A stretch of DNA of 33,710 bases from a virus, in the IMG/VR virus record IMGVR_UViG_3300025112_000086, positions 1 to 33,710 of that record; one strand, 5' to 3'. Made by a program: the position numbers and the translations under genes. Shown one piece after another: positions 1 to 7,836 of this stretch. Below the pieces are notes generated by a model. That model had not been told where the DNA came from. It searched no databases and saw only the letters and a program-made list of their open reading frames with translations. Each line of letters begins with the position of its first letter. Positions within the stretch are counted from its first letter, which is position 1.

Positions 1-255
1 AAGAGCCACAGTTTCCATAGTGTATCTTGCAGTGTAAGTTTCTTGAGCATTGTCAAAAACTACACCTGAACCTTCAGGTTTTACTTGAGCATTAGCGAAA
101 CCAGATAACATAACTTCTTCTTCAAAAGCTCTGTCTGATGTTTCTGTTGCATATATCTCAGCATGTTGGTTTTCGTATCTTTTGTATTCCAAGCCGAACA
201 GTGCGTTCAAACCTGGCTCTAGTTCTTTAACTAGTTGTCCTCGTGATATAGCCAT
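1..255 (-). CDS. Major capsid protein, N-terminal part (cut by window edge)
   Basis: Reading frame open from the ATG at 255 to the window edge, 85 codons. The protein begins MAISRGQLVKELEPGLNALF and continues with an acidic stretch typical of major head proteins of uncultured marine podo-like phages, which I recognise from memory. It is the last visible gene of a leftward head operon (portal, scaffold, decoration-like, capsid), the expected place for the major capsid gene. An AGGAGATT ribosome site lies just upstream of the ATG. The C-terminal majority is outside the window, so the HK97-fold core cannot be checked. Confidence 0.75.
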   Translation of the reverse strand, partial: MAISRGQLVKELEPGLNALFGLEYKRYENQHAEIYATETSDRAFEEEVMLSGFANAQVKPEGSGVVFDNAQETYTARYTMETVAL

Positions 256-277
256 AATTTAATCTCCTATTCTGCTA

Positions 278-847
278 TTATACGCCAGCCGTTGCTTTTA
301 AGAAGTGCTCATTGACCATTACAACAAAGTTAACATGCGAAGCAGTTAAATCATTGTTCTTAATGTCTTTTGAAACTCCAACCACTCTTAATTGTGCTGT
401 AGTAGATACTCCAGTAGAGTCATCTAATTCAACACCTGAAAGGTGATCGTGTGTACTTCCTGCTGCATAAGTTAGGTCGTAATTCATAAATACGTCCGTT
501 TGTGCAGAAGCTAGTGTGTTGTCTGATTGAATCTCAAATCTCTCGTAAGGATCTGAAGATACAAAGCCTACGATATCTGTAGCAGTATTAGATGCTAACA
601 GATGATTCGCAAACGTTGGTTTACTTGTATTCGCGTCAGTAAAGAAAACTCCGTTTAGAGCTCCTAGTAAAGTATCACCCGCTCCTGCTACACCGATAGT
701 TCCAGTATTTAATGCTTTTACTGGATCTTGACCGAATATAGCTGTAGCTGATGCTGCAATACTAAATTCTGCTAAACCTTGGTTATCTCTATTTTGACCG
801 ATTTTTCCAATTGCTCTTAAGCCGAAAGGACTATCTTGGTTTGCCAT
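278..847 (-). CDS. Putative head-decoration / capsid-associated structural protein
   Basis: 189 residues beginning MANQDSPFGLRAIGKIG. The body is small-residue-rich and beta-prone (many Thr, Ala, Val, Asp), with no membrane segment or coiled coil. It lies directly upstream of the major capsid gene in the same operon, 22 bp away. Proteins starting MAN..SPFGLR next to the capsid gene are common in marine phages and are usually taken as head decoration or stabilising proteins. The assignment is from position and family resemblance, not from a catalytic or binding motif. A GGAGA ribosome site precedes the ATG. Confidence 0.55.
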   Translation of the reverse strand: MANQDSPFGLRAIGKIGQNRDNQGLAEFSIAASATAIFGQDPVKALNTGTIGVAGAGDTLLGALNGVFFTDANTSKPTFANHLLASNTATDIVGFVSSDPYERFEIQSDNTLASAQTDVFMNYDLTYAAGSTHDHLSGVELDDSTGVSTTAQLRVVGVSKDIKNNDLTASHVNFVVMVNEHFLKATAGV

Positions 848-900
848 AGTTTTTCTCCATTGTTTAATTTAATTGATGTAACTAGAAATTGTTAAAAAAC

Positions 901-1359
901 TTATTTCTTCGTACCACCAAAAGTTACACGAGTATTTCTATCAACACTGATAGGCATACTTGGATGCTCTTCCTTTAGTAGATCGTTATCAAAAGCATTT
1001 TCGTTATCCTGCGCTTGTTTACGATAGTAATCAGCGTATTGTTTTGCGATCTCTACAGATACTCTAGCGAGCACTAGGCCACCTTGACCGATCACTCCCT
1101 TGTATTTACCGTCTTGTACTACAGCATAGTCTGTTTCATTATATTCATCGGCTCTTACTAATTCAAAGCCAGATCTTATTCTGCTTTGTACGTTTTTAGA
1201 ATCGTCGAATCCCATAGACTCAGCTCTTAGCCATCTATGTACAAAACCTGCTGGTGCAGGGGGTGCATCTAATAAAGATGGTGGAGACCAGACTTTTGGT
1301 CGAGATGTTTTTTCTCTAGTCTGACTCGCACGTGAAGTTTTTTTATCTTGATTTTCCAT
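901..1359 (-). CDS. Conserved protein of the head operon, function unknown
   Basis: 152 residues. A basic, disordered N-terminus (lysine/arginine/serine/threonine-rich) is followed by a compact part containing PPAPAGFVHRWLRAESMGF and a segment rich in Asp/Tyr. It sits between the scaffold gene (2 bp gap) and the decoration-like gene, so it is probably made with the head proteins. It resembles a family repeatedly found in this slot of marine phages. A minor virion or assembly role is plausible, but nothing in the sequence proves it. AAGGAGT precedes the ATG. Confidence 0.6.
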   Translation of the reverse strand: MENQDKKTSRASQTREKTSRPKVWSPPSLLDAPPAPAGFVHRWLRAESMGFDDSKNVQSRIRSGFELVRADEYNETDYAVVQDGKYKGVIGQGGLVLARVSVEIAKQYADYYRKQAQDNENAFDNDLLKEEHPSMPISVDRNTRVTFGGTKK

Positions 1360-1361
1360 GC

Positions 1362-2378
1362 TTATACTCCTTCCGTGATTTTTAATTGTTCCGCATAGTC
1401 TTTAAGTGGCACACCCAATTTTTTAGCAATTGCTACTTGTGAAGGCGTGAGTTTCACAATTTTGCGACCTGAAGATTTATTTACTCGCGTAGCTGAAGCT
1501 ACAGTTTGAGTAGGTTTAGTCGATTCCTGAGTAGCATTAGTATCAAACTTATGAGGAAATTCAAGTCTTATTCTTCTATCTACTTCCGAATAATACTCTT
1601 CGGGCTCAGAATTAGGATCATATCCTTCAATTTCAGTCAATTGTCTGTGTATTACTTTTGCTCCCTCAGTCATAATGGGGTCTTTATTGAACCAATCGTT
1701 TTTTCTAGCCCAATCTCTTGCTCTAGAATCAACTTGTCTTGGTGCATCCACTTCTTGTTGTTGAGGTTGTGGTGTTAATGTTTCAGCTTTCTTTTCAACT
1801 TGTCTAGCTTTTAAATCAGCAAGTCTTGCTTCTTCATAACCTAGTCTTGAAATTTCTGCAGTTGCAGCAACTTCAGCCTTAAGATCGCTTTCTTCTCTAG
1901 CTTTTGCAAGTTTTGCAACAGCTGCTTCCATACCTGATTTAATTCTATTCTCTTTTTCAGTTACAAATCCTGTATCTAATCTTGAGAGTCTAGAACTTAA
2001 CGCTTCTTTTTCAGCTAAAACACTTTTTGCATACAGAGTAGCGGCTTCTTCTCTTCGTTCCGACTCACGCATTTTTTTAGTTAATTTAGCTATTCTTCTT
2101 TTTACTCCATCAGAGTATTCTTCTAATTCTTTCTTTTTTTCTGTATTCTCTTCGCTAGCTTGAACATCAGTTGGCTGATTAGATTTCGCATTTGCGTCAT
2201 CGGCGCTACCACCGTCTTCAAGTTTTGTTTCACGTTCGTTTTCATATGATTTATCCGTTCCTTGTGTTTTTTCTTCTGATACAGTTTCTTCAATCAAATT
2301 TTCTTTTGATTCTTCTAACTCTACCTCAGCACCTGGTCCAGATGTATCTATGTCAACGGGTTTGTCTGTGTCTTGCAT
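1362..2378 (-). CDS. Putative capsid scaffolding protein
   Basis: 338 residues. The first ~80 are very acidic and low in complexity. Residues ~85-200 form a long charged coiled coil rich in Lys, Glu, Ala and Leu, and the C-terminus is basic (KSSGRKIVKLTPSQVAIAKK ends in a small helical element). Acidic head, long coiled coil and basic C-terminal helix is the usual build of phage internal scaffolds, which bind capsid subunits during procapsid assembly and then leave. The location upstream of the capsid genes fits. There is no protease motif, so a separate or no maturation protease is expected. Confidence 0.7.
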   Translation of the reverse strand: MQDTDKPVDIDTSGPGAEVELEESKENLIEETVSEEKTQGTDKSYENERETKLEDGGSADDANAKSNQPTDVQASEENTEKKKELEEYSDGVKRRIAKLTKKMRESERREEAATLYAKSVLAEKEALSSRLSRLDTGFVTEKENRIKSGMEAAVAKLAKAREESDLKAEVAATAEISRLGYEEARLADLKARQVEKKAETLTPQPQQQEVDAPRQVDSRARDWARKNDWFNKDPIMTEGAKVIHRQLTEIEGYDPNSEPEEYYSEVDRRIRLEFPHKFDTNATQESTKPTQTVASATRVNKSSGRKIVKLTPSQVAIAKKLGVPLKDYAEQLKITEGV

Positions 2379-2393
2379 AGTATTCTCCTATGG

Positions 2394-2870
2394 TTAAAAT
2401 GTATGAAGTATGTCTTCGGGTTTATCGATGGTTGCTAACACTTCATCATCATTTAGCAATCTTACTTCCCCACCATCTATAGGCAATCTTGAACCCGCAT
2501 AACGAGCAAAGATAACCCAGTCTCCTTTTTTGCACCAAGGCCCTTCAGGAAATTTTTGTTTATCATAACAATATGGTCCCATCGAAAGGACGAGTCCACA
2601 TGTAGATGCAACTTGTTGTCTTTCAAGCGTGTCTGCTCCTAAAAGCAAACCACCTTTAGTTTTCTCTGGCATCTTAAAAGGTAAAACTAAAAGTCTCCAA
2701 CCAGTTGGCTGAGGTAACTTTGAAGTTTCTTTGGTTTTTAAACGTTCGTAACCATCAACTTCTTTTTGAAGTTTTTCTTTATTTTCTTTTTCGTATTTTT
2801 CTGCCAAAGCGTTTTTATGCTTTGGGACTTCTGTCTTTTCCAATGTTGACGACTTTTCCGTCTTTTCCAT
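2394..2870 (-). CDS. groES: GroES-type co-chaperonin (phage Cpn10)
   Basis: 158 residues: a charged helical N-terminal extension of ~53 residues, then a GroES core (~54-150). The core starts PTGWRLLVLPF, the mobile loop is KTKGGLLLGADTLERQQ with LLL where GroES has its GroEL-binding IVL, and the end VRLLNDDEVLATI matches the GroES roof-to-end strand. GroES caps the GroEL folding chamber; phages such as T4 (gp31) replace it so that the capsid protein folds. Its place beside the scaffold and capsid genes supports the same use here. The start overlaps the upstream gene by 56 bp but has a good AAAGGAGC site, which decides it. The N-terminal extension is longer than in cellular GroES (~97 residues). 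Confidence 0.85.
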   Translation of the reverse strand: MEKTEKSSTLEKTEVPKHKNALAEKYEKENKEKLQKEVDGYERLKTKETSKLPQPTGWRLLVLPFKMPEKTKGGLLLGADTLERQQVASTCGLVLSMGPYCYDKQKFPEGPWCKKGDWVIFARYAGSRLPIDGGEVRLLNDDEVLATIDKPEDILHTF

Positions 2871-3057
2871 CTTTAGCTCCTTTGTTTAGCAGGTTGGATA
2901 TTTCCCCTGAAATAAATTGGTAGGCGTGTGCCTGTCCTAACATGTACTTGTATTTTTCCATATTGTCAACACCACCACTTACCATTGTGTCACCAACTTG
3001 TTGGTAACGTTCTTTTAACATTTTTTGTATTTTAGTTATTATGTTTAGTTCTTCCAT
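2815..3057 (-). CDS. Small conserved helical protein, unknown function
   Basis: 80 residues, MEELNIITKIQKMLKERYQQ at the start, mostly helical with a conserved-looking MVSGGVDNMEKYKYMLGQA core and a lysine/glycine-rich tail. This family is common upstream of the co-chaperonin or capsid genes of marine phages. It overlaps the co-chaperonin start by 56 bp, so the tail codes for two proteins. There is no membrane segment or catalytic motif. A head-assembly helper is possible by position only. Confidence 0.65.
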   Translation of the reverse strand: MEELNIITKIQKMLKERYQQVGDTMVSGGVDNMEKYKYMLGQAHAYQFISGEISNLLNKGAKDGKDGKVVNIGKDRSPKA

Positions 3058-3160
3058 TTTTTTTCTTACCTTTCTTTATTTTTGATTCTAGTAATTTTGC
3101 AAGTGATTCACAAAAAACATCTAAAGCTCCAAAAATTTTATATAAAAATTTATCTAACAT
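3032..3160 (-). CDS. Very small basic ORF with N-terminal hydrophobic helix
   Basis: 42 residues starting MLDKFLYKIFGALDVFCESL, then a lysine-rich tail. The ATG at 3160 overlaps the stop of the upstream DUF6321-like gene (ATGTTAG), so it is probably translationally coupled. Its end overlaps the next gene by 26 bp. Similar short MLDKFLY..IFG proteins occur at this place in related phages as I recall them. Amphipathic N-terminus plus cationic tail suggests membrane or nucleic-acid contact; function unknown. Confidence 0.5.
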   Translation of the reverse strand: MLDKFLYKIFGALDVFCESLAKLLESKIKKGKKKNGRTKHNN

Positions 3161-3537
3161 TTCCATCTTCTTCTAGCTTGACGTAGTCTAGAATTAGGAT
3201 CTTTAGCAGCTTTAGGAAACTGTTTCATCTGACCTGCACTTCTTGCGCAATACGACTTTCTACGTTTTGCAGCAGCTGAACCTTTTTTAACTTTTCCAGT
3301 TACTGCTGTTTTTAATTTACTACCAGGATTTGCTGCTCTATATGCTTTAACTCCTGCTTGTGTCATTCCAGCCCCTTTTTCAGTGGGTCTAAAATTTTTT
3401 TTATTTCTTTTAGGCATTACGTCACCACCTCTTTTAAAACCTTGAAGCATCTTGCCGTAATATTTTTTATAACTTTGATTTTCTCCAGGACCACCTTTTA
3501 TAAAACTACCGGTGTATTTTGTATTTGGCATTTTCAT
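3154..3537 (-). CDS. DUF6321-like small basic protein
   Basis: 127 residues, strongly basic. The C-terminal ~87 residues match DUF6321 as I remember it: an EKGAGMTQAGVKAYRAANPG segment, a lysine-rich KKGSAAAKRRKSYCARSAGQ segment and a final RRRWKC. DUF6321 proteins occur in cyanophages and pelagiphages and have no established function. Two starts are possible: ATG 3537 (AGGATC upstream, ATGA overlap with the upstream gene) and ATG 3417 (better AGAGGTGG upstream, giving the bare domain). DNA or RNA binding in the capsid is plausible from the charge. Confidence 0.75.
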   Translation of the reverse strand: MKMPNTKYTGSFIKGGPGENQSYKKYYGKMLQGFKRGGDVMPKRNKKNFRPTEKGAGMTQAGVKAYRAANPGSKLKTAVTGKVKKGSAAAKRRKSYCARSAGQMKQFPKAAKDPNSRLRQARRRWKC

Positions 3538-3650
3538 TTTTTAGATCCTATTACTTTTTTTAAAGTCTTAGCTTGTCCTGCATGCAGCTTAGACGCTTTC
3601 TTTAAACCCTTAATTACTTTCTTAACGGATTTTCTTTTTTGAGATTTCAT
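3534..3650 (-). CDS. 38-residue basic protein
   Basis: MKSQKRKSVKKVIKGLKKAS at the start, then a KLHAGQAKTLKKVIGSKK tail; about one third lysine. An excellent AATTGGAGGAATAAT ribosome site precedes the ATG and the stop overlaps the next ATG (ATGA). It belongs to the run of tiny cationic proteins between the co-chaperonin and the holin-like gene. The KLHAGQAKTLKK element recurs in marine phages as I recall. Function unknown. Confidence 0.75.
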   Translation of the reverse strand: MKSQKRKSVKKVIKGLKKASKLHAGQAKTLKKVIGSKK

Positions 3651-3916
3651 ATTATTCCTCCAATTGCTTTTCTATCTCGTTTAGCAAATGTTGCAACGTT
3701 AGTTGGTTTAGGACCCGTATTAGATACTGCTCTTTTTCGTTTGACAGCACTCGCCTTTTGCGAACTTGTCATTCGTGTGGCTTTTGCAAGTGGGACGCAT
3801 TTTGGATATTTCCTCTTGCTTCCCTTTTGTCTCCCACAAGGTTGATATTTTCCGTCTTTCTTCGGTGCTCCAATATCCACCCATTTGTCGTCTAACCATT
3901 TTTTTAATCCACTCAT
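3647..3916 (-). CDS. Small basic cysteine-containing protein (DUF5872-like)
   Basis: 89 residues. The N-terminal half reads DDKWVDIGAPKKDGKYQPCG followed by KYPKCVPLAKA, with two cysteines spaced as in a small folded module. The C-terminal half is lysine/arginine-rich and ends RKAIGGII. The WVDIGAPKKDGKYQPCGR pattern resembles DUF5872-type proteins of large viruses and marine phages (moderate certainty). It overlaps the genes on both sides by 4 bp, so it is translated within the same chain. Confidence 0.7.
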   Translation of the reverse strand: MSGLKKWLDDKWVDIGAPKKDGKYQPCGRQKGSKRKYPKCVPLAKATRMTSSQKASAVKRKRAVSNTGPKPTNVATFAKRDRKAIGGII

Positions 3917-4101
3917 GAATTTTTTCCGTAAGCATTGCCTTTGCCTTTTTTAGCTACCTTACAAATTCCTCCATTAGCTTTTTTACTTCGACCTACTTTG
4001 CCTTTACAGTATTTGCTTGCCCAAATATTTGCGTATGCGCTTGGATACACGTCAAATTTTTTTTTAGCAGCAGCTTTTCCTGCAGGACAAAGTTTAGCCA
4101 T
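3913..4101 (-). CDS. Small basic protein with three cysteines
   Basis: 62 residues: MAKLCPAGKAAAKKKFDVYP, then SAYANIWASKYCKGKVGRS and a second cysteine module NGGICKVAKKGKG. The CPAG...KFxVYPSAYAN..ASK.CKG pattern is shared by short proteins found beside DUF6321 and DUF5872-like genes in marine phages. It overlaps both neighbours. Metal binding by the cysteines and nucleic-acid contact by the lysines are guesses. Confidence 0.75.
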   Translation of the reverse strand: MAKLCPAGKAAAKKKFDVYPSAYANIWASKYCKGKVGRSKKANGGICKVAKKGKGNAYGKNS

Positions 4102-4214
4102 TATCTCGCTCGCATTCCTTTTTTGTAACCCATTCGTTTCGCAACTGCTGGAGCTACCTTTTTAAGTTTTCTTATACCTTTACCTTTTTTTCCTTTTGGA
4201 ATTGGTTTTTTCAT
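4101..4214 (-). CDS. 37-residue basic protein
   Basis: MKKPIPKGKKGKGIRKLKKV at the start and a MGYKKGMRAR end. An AGGTTAATT stretch precedes the ATG and the TAA overlaps the next ATG (TAATG). The KGIRKLKKVAPAVAKRMGY core is a recurring short family in this part of marine phage genomes. It is almost all Lys/Arg/Gly/Ala. Function unknown. Confidence 0.75.
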   Translation of the reverse strand: MKKPIPKGKKGKGIRKLKKVAPAVAKRMGYKKGMRAR

Positions 4215-4221
4215 AATTAAC

Positions 4222-4557
4222 CTACTTATTTATTTTACCAGATTTTTTAGCTTTGCTTCCGAATCTTCCATAAGAATCATCTCTTGAAGCTTTTAATTGC
4301 TTCTTAGTTCTTTTCTTTTTAATTCTCATAGCGATAGACTCATCTTTTCTAGCTTTGTAACCTTGTTTCTTTTTGCCAACTTTGCCACCTTTTTTATACA
4401 TAGCTCCACCTCTCATACCCATATCATCTTCGTAGTATCCTGAAGCCATATCTTTTCTAGCAGTTGACATTCCGCCACCTCTTTTCATCATTCTTCCGCC
4501 TATTTTGGCAGGTGTTCTAGAGTTAGCAACTTGTTTGTTAAAGTATCTGTTTGCCAT
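4222..4557 (-). CDS. Basic glycine-rich protein, unknown function
   Basis: 111 residues, very basic. It has methionine/glycine-rich modules (GGRMMKRGGGM, GMRGGAMYKKGGK) and two repeated elements, GYKARKDESIAMR and LKASRDDSYGRFG, whose shared K/SRDxS core suggests an internal repeat. It ends KKSGKINK. This is the longest of the cationic cluster and overlaps the holin-like gene by 1 bp. I recognise the ARKDES..ARRDESYG pair from marine phages. Possible roles are a virion DNA-condensing or minor structural protein; unproven. Confidence 0.7.
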   Translation of the reverse strand: MANRYFNKQVANSRTPAKIGGRMMKRGGGMSTARKDMASGYYEDDMGMRGGAMYKKGGKVGKKKQGYKARKDESIAMRIKKKRTKKQLKASRDDSYGRFGSKAKKSGKINK

Positions 4558-4946
4558 TATTTTTTTCCTCCGTTGTTTCTAAATATTTGTGTACCCTTTA
4601 TTCCATAAATGCTCGCGACGACAAGGATCCACAAATTTGTAAACCAACTCGGGAGTGCCGCGAAATGTTCGAAGAACACATTCACTTTCTCCATAGCTGA
4701 TGGATCGTCACTTACAACCGCCCAGGCCAAAATTGCTATTGGCGCCGAGAGAATCAATAAAACCGCCTCGTCCTTCCAATCTGATTGACGGGCTTCTAAA
4801 AGTTTGCCTTGGTAAGCTTCCTTACCTTCGGCCATACGAGAAGCATGCATAAGCTGTGCATCTGACATAGCTATTTTTGTCTTCTGCTTGTTAGCATAAA
4901 TTTTACTACCAGCAGATACAGCTAATTTAATTGCCGATAACCACAT
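4557..4946 (-). CDS. Holin-like protein (GTA-type holin family)
   Basis: 129 residues. The N-terminal ~55 are a charged helical region; two hydrophobic segments follow at ~62-80 (AVLLILSAPIAILAWAVVS) and ~97-116 (LPSWFTNLWILVVASIYGIK), and the end is short and basic. The layout, with KDE before the first segment and P.W before the second, resembles the GTA_holin_3TM family. Holins make inner-membrane holes that time lysis. It lies in the head operon, far from the endolysin at 18980, which is common in marine phages. It could instead be a structural membrane protein. Confidence 0.6.
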   Translation of the reverse strand: MWLSAIKLAVSAGSKIYANKQKTKIAMSDAQLMHASRMAEGKEAYQGKLLEARQSDWKDEAVLLILSAPIAILAWAVVSDDPSAMEKVNVFFEHFAALPSWFTNLWILVVASIYGIKGTQIFRNNGGKK

Positions 4947-4949
4947 GAC

Positions 4950-5186
4950 TTAGTACCAAGTTGCTTTTTTACTTTTAGATTTTAACATTCTTTTAGTTCC
5001 TCTAACTTCAACTTCATCTCCAACACCTATTTTGTTGAATACTCTGTCTTGGTTTGTAAGGATAGTAGATCTTGGATCTGTTTCAGTTCTAATTTCTGGA
5101 GTTGTAATCTCTACACCACCAGTTGCATTAGAAGAAGCAACAGTTCCTTTTCTACCATAAGAAAGTTTATTTTTTAAATCTGCCAT
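4950..5186 (-). CDS. Small conserved protein downstream of portal
   Basis: 78 residues, soluble, with a Thr/Glu-rich middle (GGVEITTPEIRTETDPRST) and a short strand-rich end (VGDEVEVRGTKRMLK). A clean AAGGAG site precedes the ATG. It is conserved in this position in related phages as I recall them. A small virion or assembly factor is possible; no motif gives a function. Confidence 0.6.
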   Translation of the reverse strand: MADLKNKLSYGRKGTVASSNATGGVEITTPEIRTETDPRSTILTNQDRVFNKIGVGDEVEVRGTKRMLKSKSKKATWY

Positions 5187-5210
5187 AATTTTCTCCTTAA
5201 CCTGTTATAC

Positions 5211-7700
5211 TTATTTTTTTTTAAAATTTCTACCAAAATCGTGTATTTTACTTCGGTTAGCCATTTCTTGTTTAGCAAGAGAAGTAGCAGCACGTAATTC
5301 TGCAAGTTCTTCGTTCTGTGCCAGCTTCTCATCTTTGTTTTGTTGGTTCATCATTGCTTTCATTTTATCAAGATTGATTTTTTCTTGGGCTTGTTGTGCA
5401 GATACGAAGTCATCTTTAGCTCTGATGTCTAATTCTCTTGCTTTTAACTTAGCAATTGGGTCATTTCCATATTCACCCATTAATTCTTGTTCTTCTTTAG
5501 CATAATCTTCGAACATTTCTGCAATTAACACAGCTTTTCTAGATTCAATCTGCATATTTACTGCCATCATTTGTTGTTGCATCTGCGGATCTTGTGCCAT
5601 TGCAGGATTTACTTTCATTTGTTGTTGCATTTGTTGAATCATTAGGATTTGATCTTTAAATTCTACTTCAACTTGCTCTAATGCCATTAAGCTTATGTGT
5701 TCAAAAATATTTTTTTGCATTGAAGCTGTTACCATTGGATTATTTCTAGCCATTGATGACGTCATAAAATTTAAATGGGCTGTAATGTGAGCTCTATGAT
5801 CTTGTCCTTTAAAAGCTTGAAAAGGTTTTCCTGCTAAAGCTTGAATAGCTTCAATACTAGGATCCATTGGCATTGGTGGCGCCACAGGTTTTAGAATCAT
5901 ATCAATATTTTTTACTCCTAACGCTTCATACATGGAACGATACGCATTATATAAGTTATGCATTCCAGGATTTGATTGAGCTAATTGTAATTCTGTTTGA
6001 GCAATTGATATTCTTTGTGTTTGAGAAAATATATTAGGGTCTGCTATAGGTAAAATATCTATTCTATCATCAAAGTCTTGTTGTTTAATAGTTCTTTGTC
6101 CACCTACCACATCGTAAGGATACTCTTGCGGTAAATATGTTTTAAATACTCGAGCAAGCATTTTAAATTCTTGTTTGAGACTCACATAAATTCTTTTGTG
6201 AATCGCAGACATAGTTCTGCTTCCTCGTTCCAACAAGGCTACTGTCGTTCCCACTGCTGCTTGTTGATTCCCGTCTCCTACTTGCAAGTCGGCAATCGAT
6301 GCAAATCGTTGCCCTGCATCTACAACGACACCCATAAGCTGTAGCAAAGTTTGTGAAGGCTCTTTAAAAGGCAATGCCATAAAAGCATCTTTAATATTTC
6401 CGCCTGGAGCATCCACATCTCGAAATTCACCTGGAGTAATAGATTGCGCGTCATCTCTAATTCTGATGCCGCGCATCTTAAATCCTGCTGGTAAATTGGA
6501 GAGGGTACCAGCATCTAGTAATGATCTTAGAGCTGCGGTTGCAGTTCTTGATAGACCACCTATCATATGAATTAATCCAAAACCATAAAAACCTAAACCA
6601 GGTAAAAATTTAAAATGTACAAAGTAAGAAATTTTCTTTTTCTTTGGATCATTAATTTCATAGTTTCTTCTAATTGATAATATTTCTCTTGATGCTTCTT
6701 CGATTGTTACAATGTAAGGTAATTTAATTCCAGTAGGTTGACCATCTTGTCCTCGGTCCTCGAACCCTTCTAAATCTAAGTCTATATGAAATTCTAAAAT
6801 ATTGTAAACATCTTCATCGTGTGTTTTTTGTATTCCTTCTAACTCTCGTTCTTTTCTATCTAAATCTGATTCTACGTTTCCAGGACTTCCTAGATCCACG
6901 TCTCTATAAAAACCATTTACTTGTTGTTTTCTTAAATCGTTCTCTTTTGTTTTTACCACGTGAACCACGGCGGTCGCATCTTCTAAAGATGTTGCAGAAT
7001 ATGGAACCACTAAATCTTCTGCGGGTACAAATTTAGAAACTGCTCTGCCTAAAAGATCATCGTAATAGACTTTCTTAAAGGCAGATCCAGCAAGAGGGAG
7101 GTAAAATAACAATTGATCGAACTCAGGTTCATATTCCTTCATTTGATCCATCAACTGCCAATTCATAAAATCTTTAACTCTAGTCGATTGCATTTCTTTT
7201 TCAGGACTCGGTGCTCCCATAATTTCAGTTCTAATAGGTCCAGATGCTGGAAGTAATTCTTTGTAAGCTAACGCTTGAAATTGTGTAACTGCTTCTGCAA
7301 GAACTGGGTGAGTTGCACCTGCAGCTCCATTAAAAGGTTCCGTTCGATCTTCGTATTTAAATCCTAAAAGATCTAGTCCTGTTATGTAAGAATGTTCCCA
7401 TTCTTTACGAGACTCTTTGTAGTCCATATAATTTTGATTTAACTCTGAACCTAGAGGACCTAATATTTCCTCTGGTAATAACTCAGCTAAATTGTCAAAA
7501 TGATTTTCACTTTGTGCTTGGTTAAATGCTCCAGGTTCAAAATTAATTTCTACACCGCCATCTTCTGTCGGGGTAATTTCTGTTTCACCCGCATTGGGTA
7601 ATGATTCTGTAATCTCTTCTTGGACCTCAACTTGTTCCTCGGGCCCTGCTATCTCAACCGTTTTTGTTACTTCGGTTAATCCTTTGTCTATTTCTGCCAT
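5211..7700 (-). CDS. Portal protein (head-tail connector)
   Basis: 829 residues, the size of the large P22-like portals of marine podoviruses. The N-terminal ~70 residues are acidic. The portal core holds DRTEPFNGAAGATHPVLAEA and ELLPASGPIRTEIMG, and the C-terminal ~200 residues form a Gln/Met-rich coiled region (QQMQQQMK, MAQDPQMQQQ) like the portal barrel. The portal ring sits at one capsid vertex and is the DNA entry channel and terminase docking site. It lies next to TerL, as expected. A TTGGAGAATAAAA site precedes the ATG. Confidence 0.9.
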   Translation of the reverse strand: MAEIDKGLTEVTKTVEIAGPEEQVEVQEEITESLPNAGETEITPTEDGGVEINFEPGAFNQAQSENHFDNLAELLPEEILGPLGSELNQNYMDYKESRKEWEHSYITGLDLLGFKYEDRTEPFNGAAGATHPVLAEAVTQFQALAYKELLPASGPIRTEIMGAPSPEKEMQSTRVKDFMNWQLMDQMKEYEPEFDQLLFYLPLAGSAFKKVYYDDLLGRAVSKFVPAEDLVVPYSATSLEDATAVVHVVKTKENDLRKQQVNGFYRDVDLGSPGNVESDLDRKERELEGIQKTHDEDVYNILEFHIDLDLEGFEDRGQDGQPTGIKLPYIVTIEEASREILSIRRNYEINDPKKKKISYFVHFKFLPGLGFYGFGLIHMIGGLSRTATAALRSLLDAGTLSNLPAGFKMRGIRIRDDAQSITPGEFRDVDAPGGNIKDAFMALPFKEPSQTLLQLMGVVVDAGQRFASIADLQVGDGNQQAAVGTTVALLERGSRTMSAIHKRIYVSLKQEFKMLARVFKTYLPQEYPYDVVGGQRTIKQQDFDDRIDILPIADPNIFSQTQRISIAQTELQLAQSNPGMHNLYNAYRSMYEALGVKNIDMILKPVAPPMPMDPSIEAIQALAGKPFQAFKGQDHRAHITAHLNFMTSSMARNNPMVTASMQKNIFEHISLMALEQVEVEFKDQILMIQQMQQQMKVNPAMAQDPQMQQQMMAVNMQIESRKAVLIAEMFEDYAKEEQELMGEYGNDPIAKLKARELDIRAKDDFVSAQQAQEKINLDKMKAMMNQQNKDEKLAQNEELAELRAATSLAKQEMANRSKIHDFGRNFKKK

Positions 7701-7836
7701 TTTTATTCTCCAATTTATCTTGTATAGTTTGTTTTGTTTGATTAATCAAGCCTCGTGGATCAGGGCCACTTAATGGTGGTATTTGATTAAATTGCACGTG
7801 CTTCATGTTTTTAACTAATGTGGGATTTTTTTTCAT
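7654..7836 (-). CDS. 60-residue protein between TerL and portal
   Basis: Starts at ATG 7836, which overlaps the TerL stop (TAATG), and runs 47 bp into the portal gene in another frame. The core KHVQFNQIPPLSGPDPRGL is a short conserved pattern I recall at the terminase-portal junction of marine phages. The C-terminus is Asn/Arg/Lys-rich. Coupling to TerL suggests a packaging or portal-assembly helper, but there is no direct evidence. Confidence 0.6.
   Translation of the reverse strand: MKKNPTLVKNMKHVQFNQIPPLSGPDPRGLINQTKQTIQDKLENKNGRNRQRINRSNKNG

Noticed and set aside
1506-2380. Plus-strand ORFs opposite the scaffold gene
   Set aside because: Antisense shadows of a charged low-complexity gene; hydrophobic Leu/Phe-rich translations with no ribosome site.
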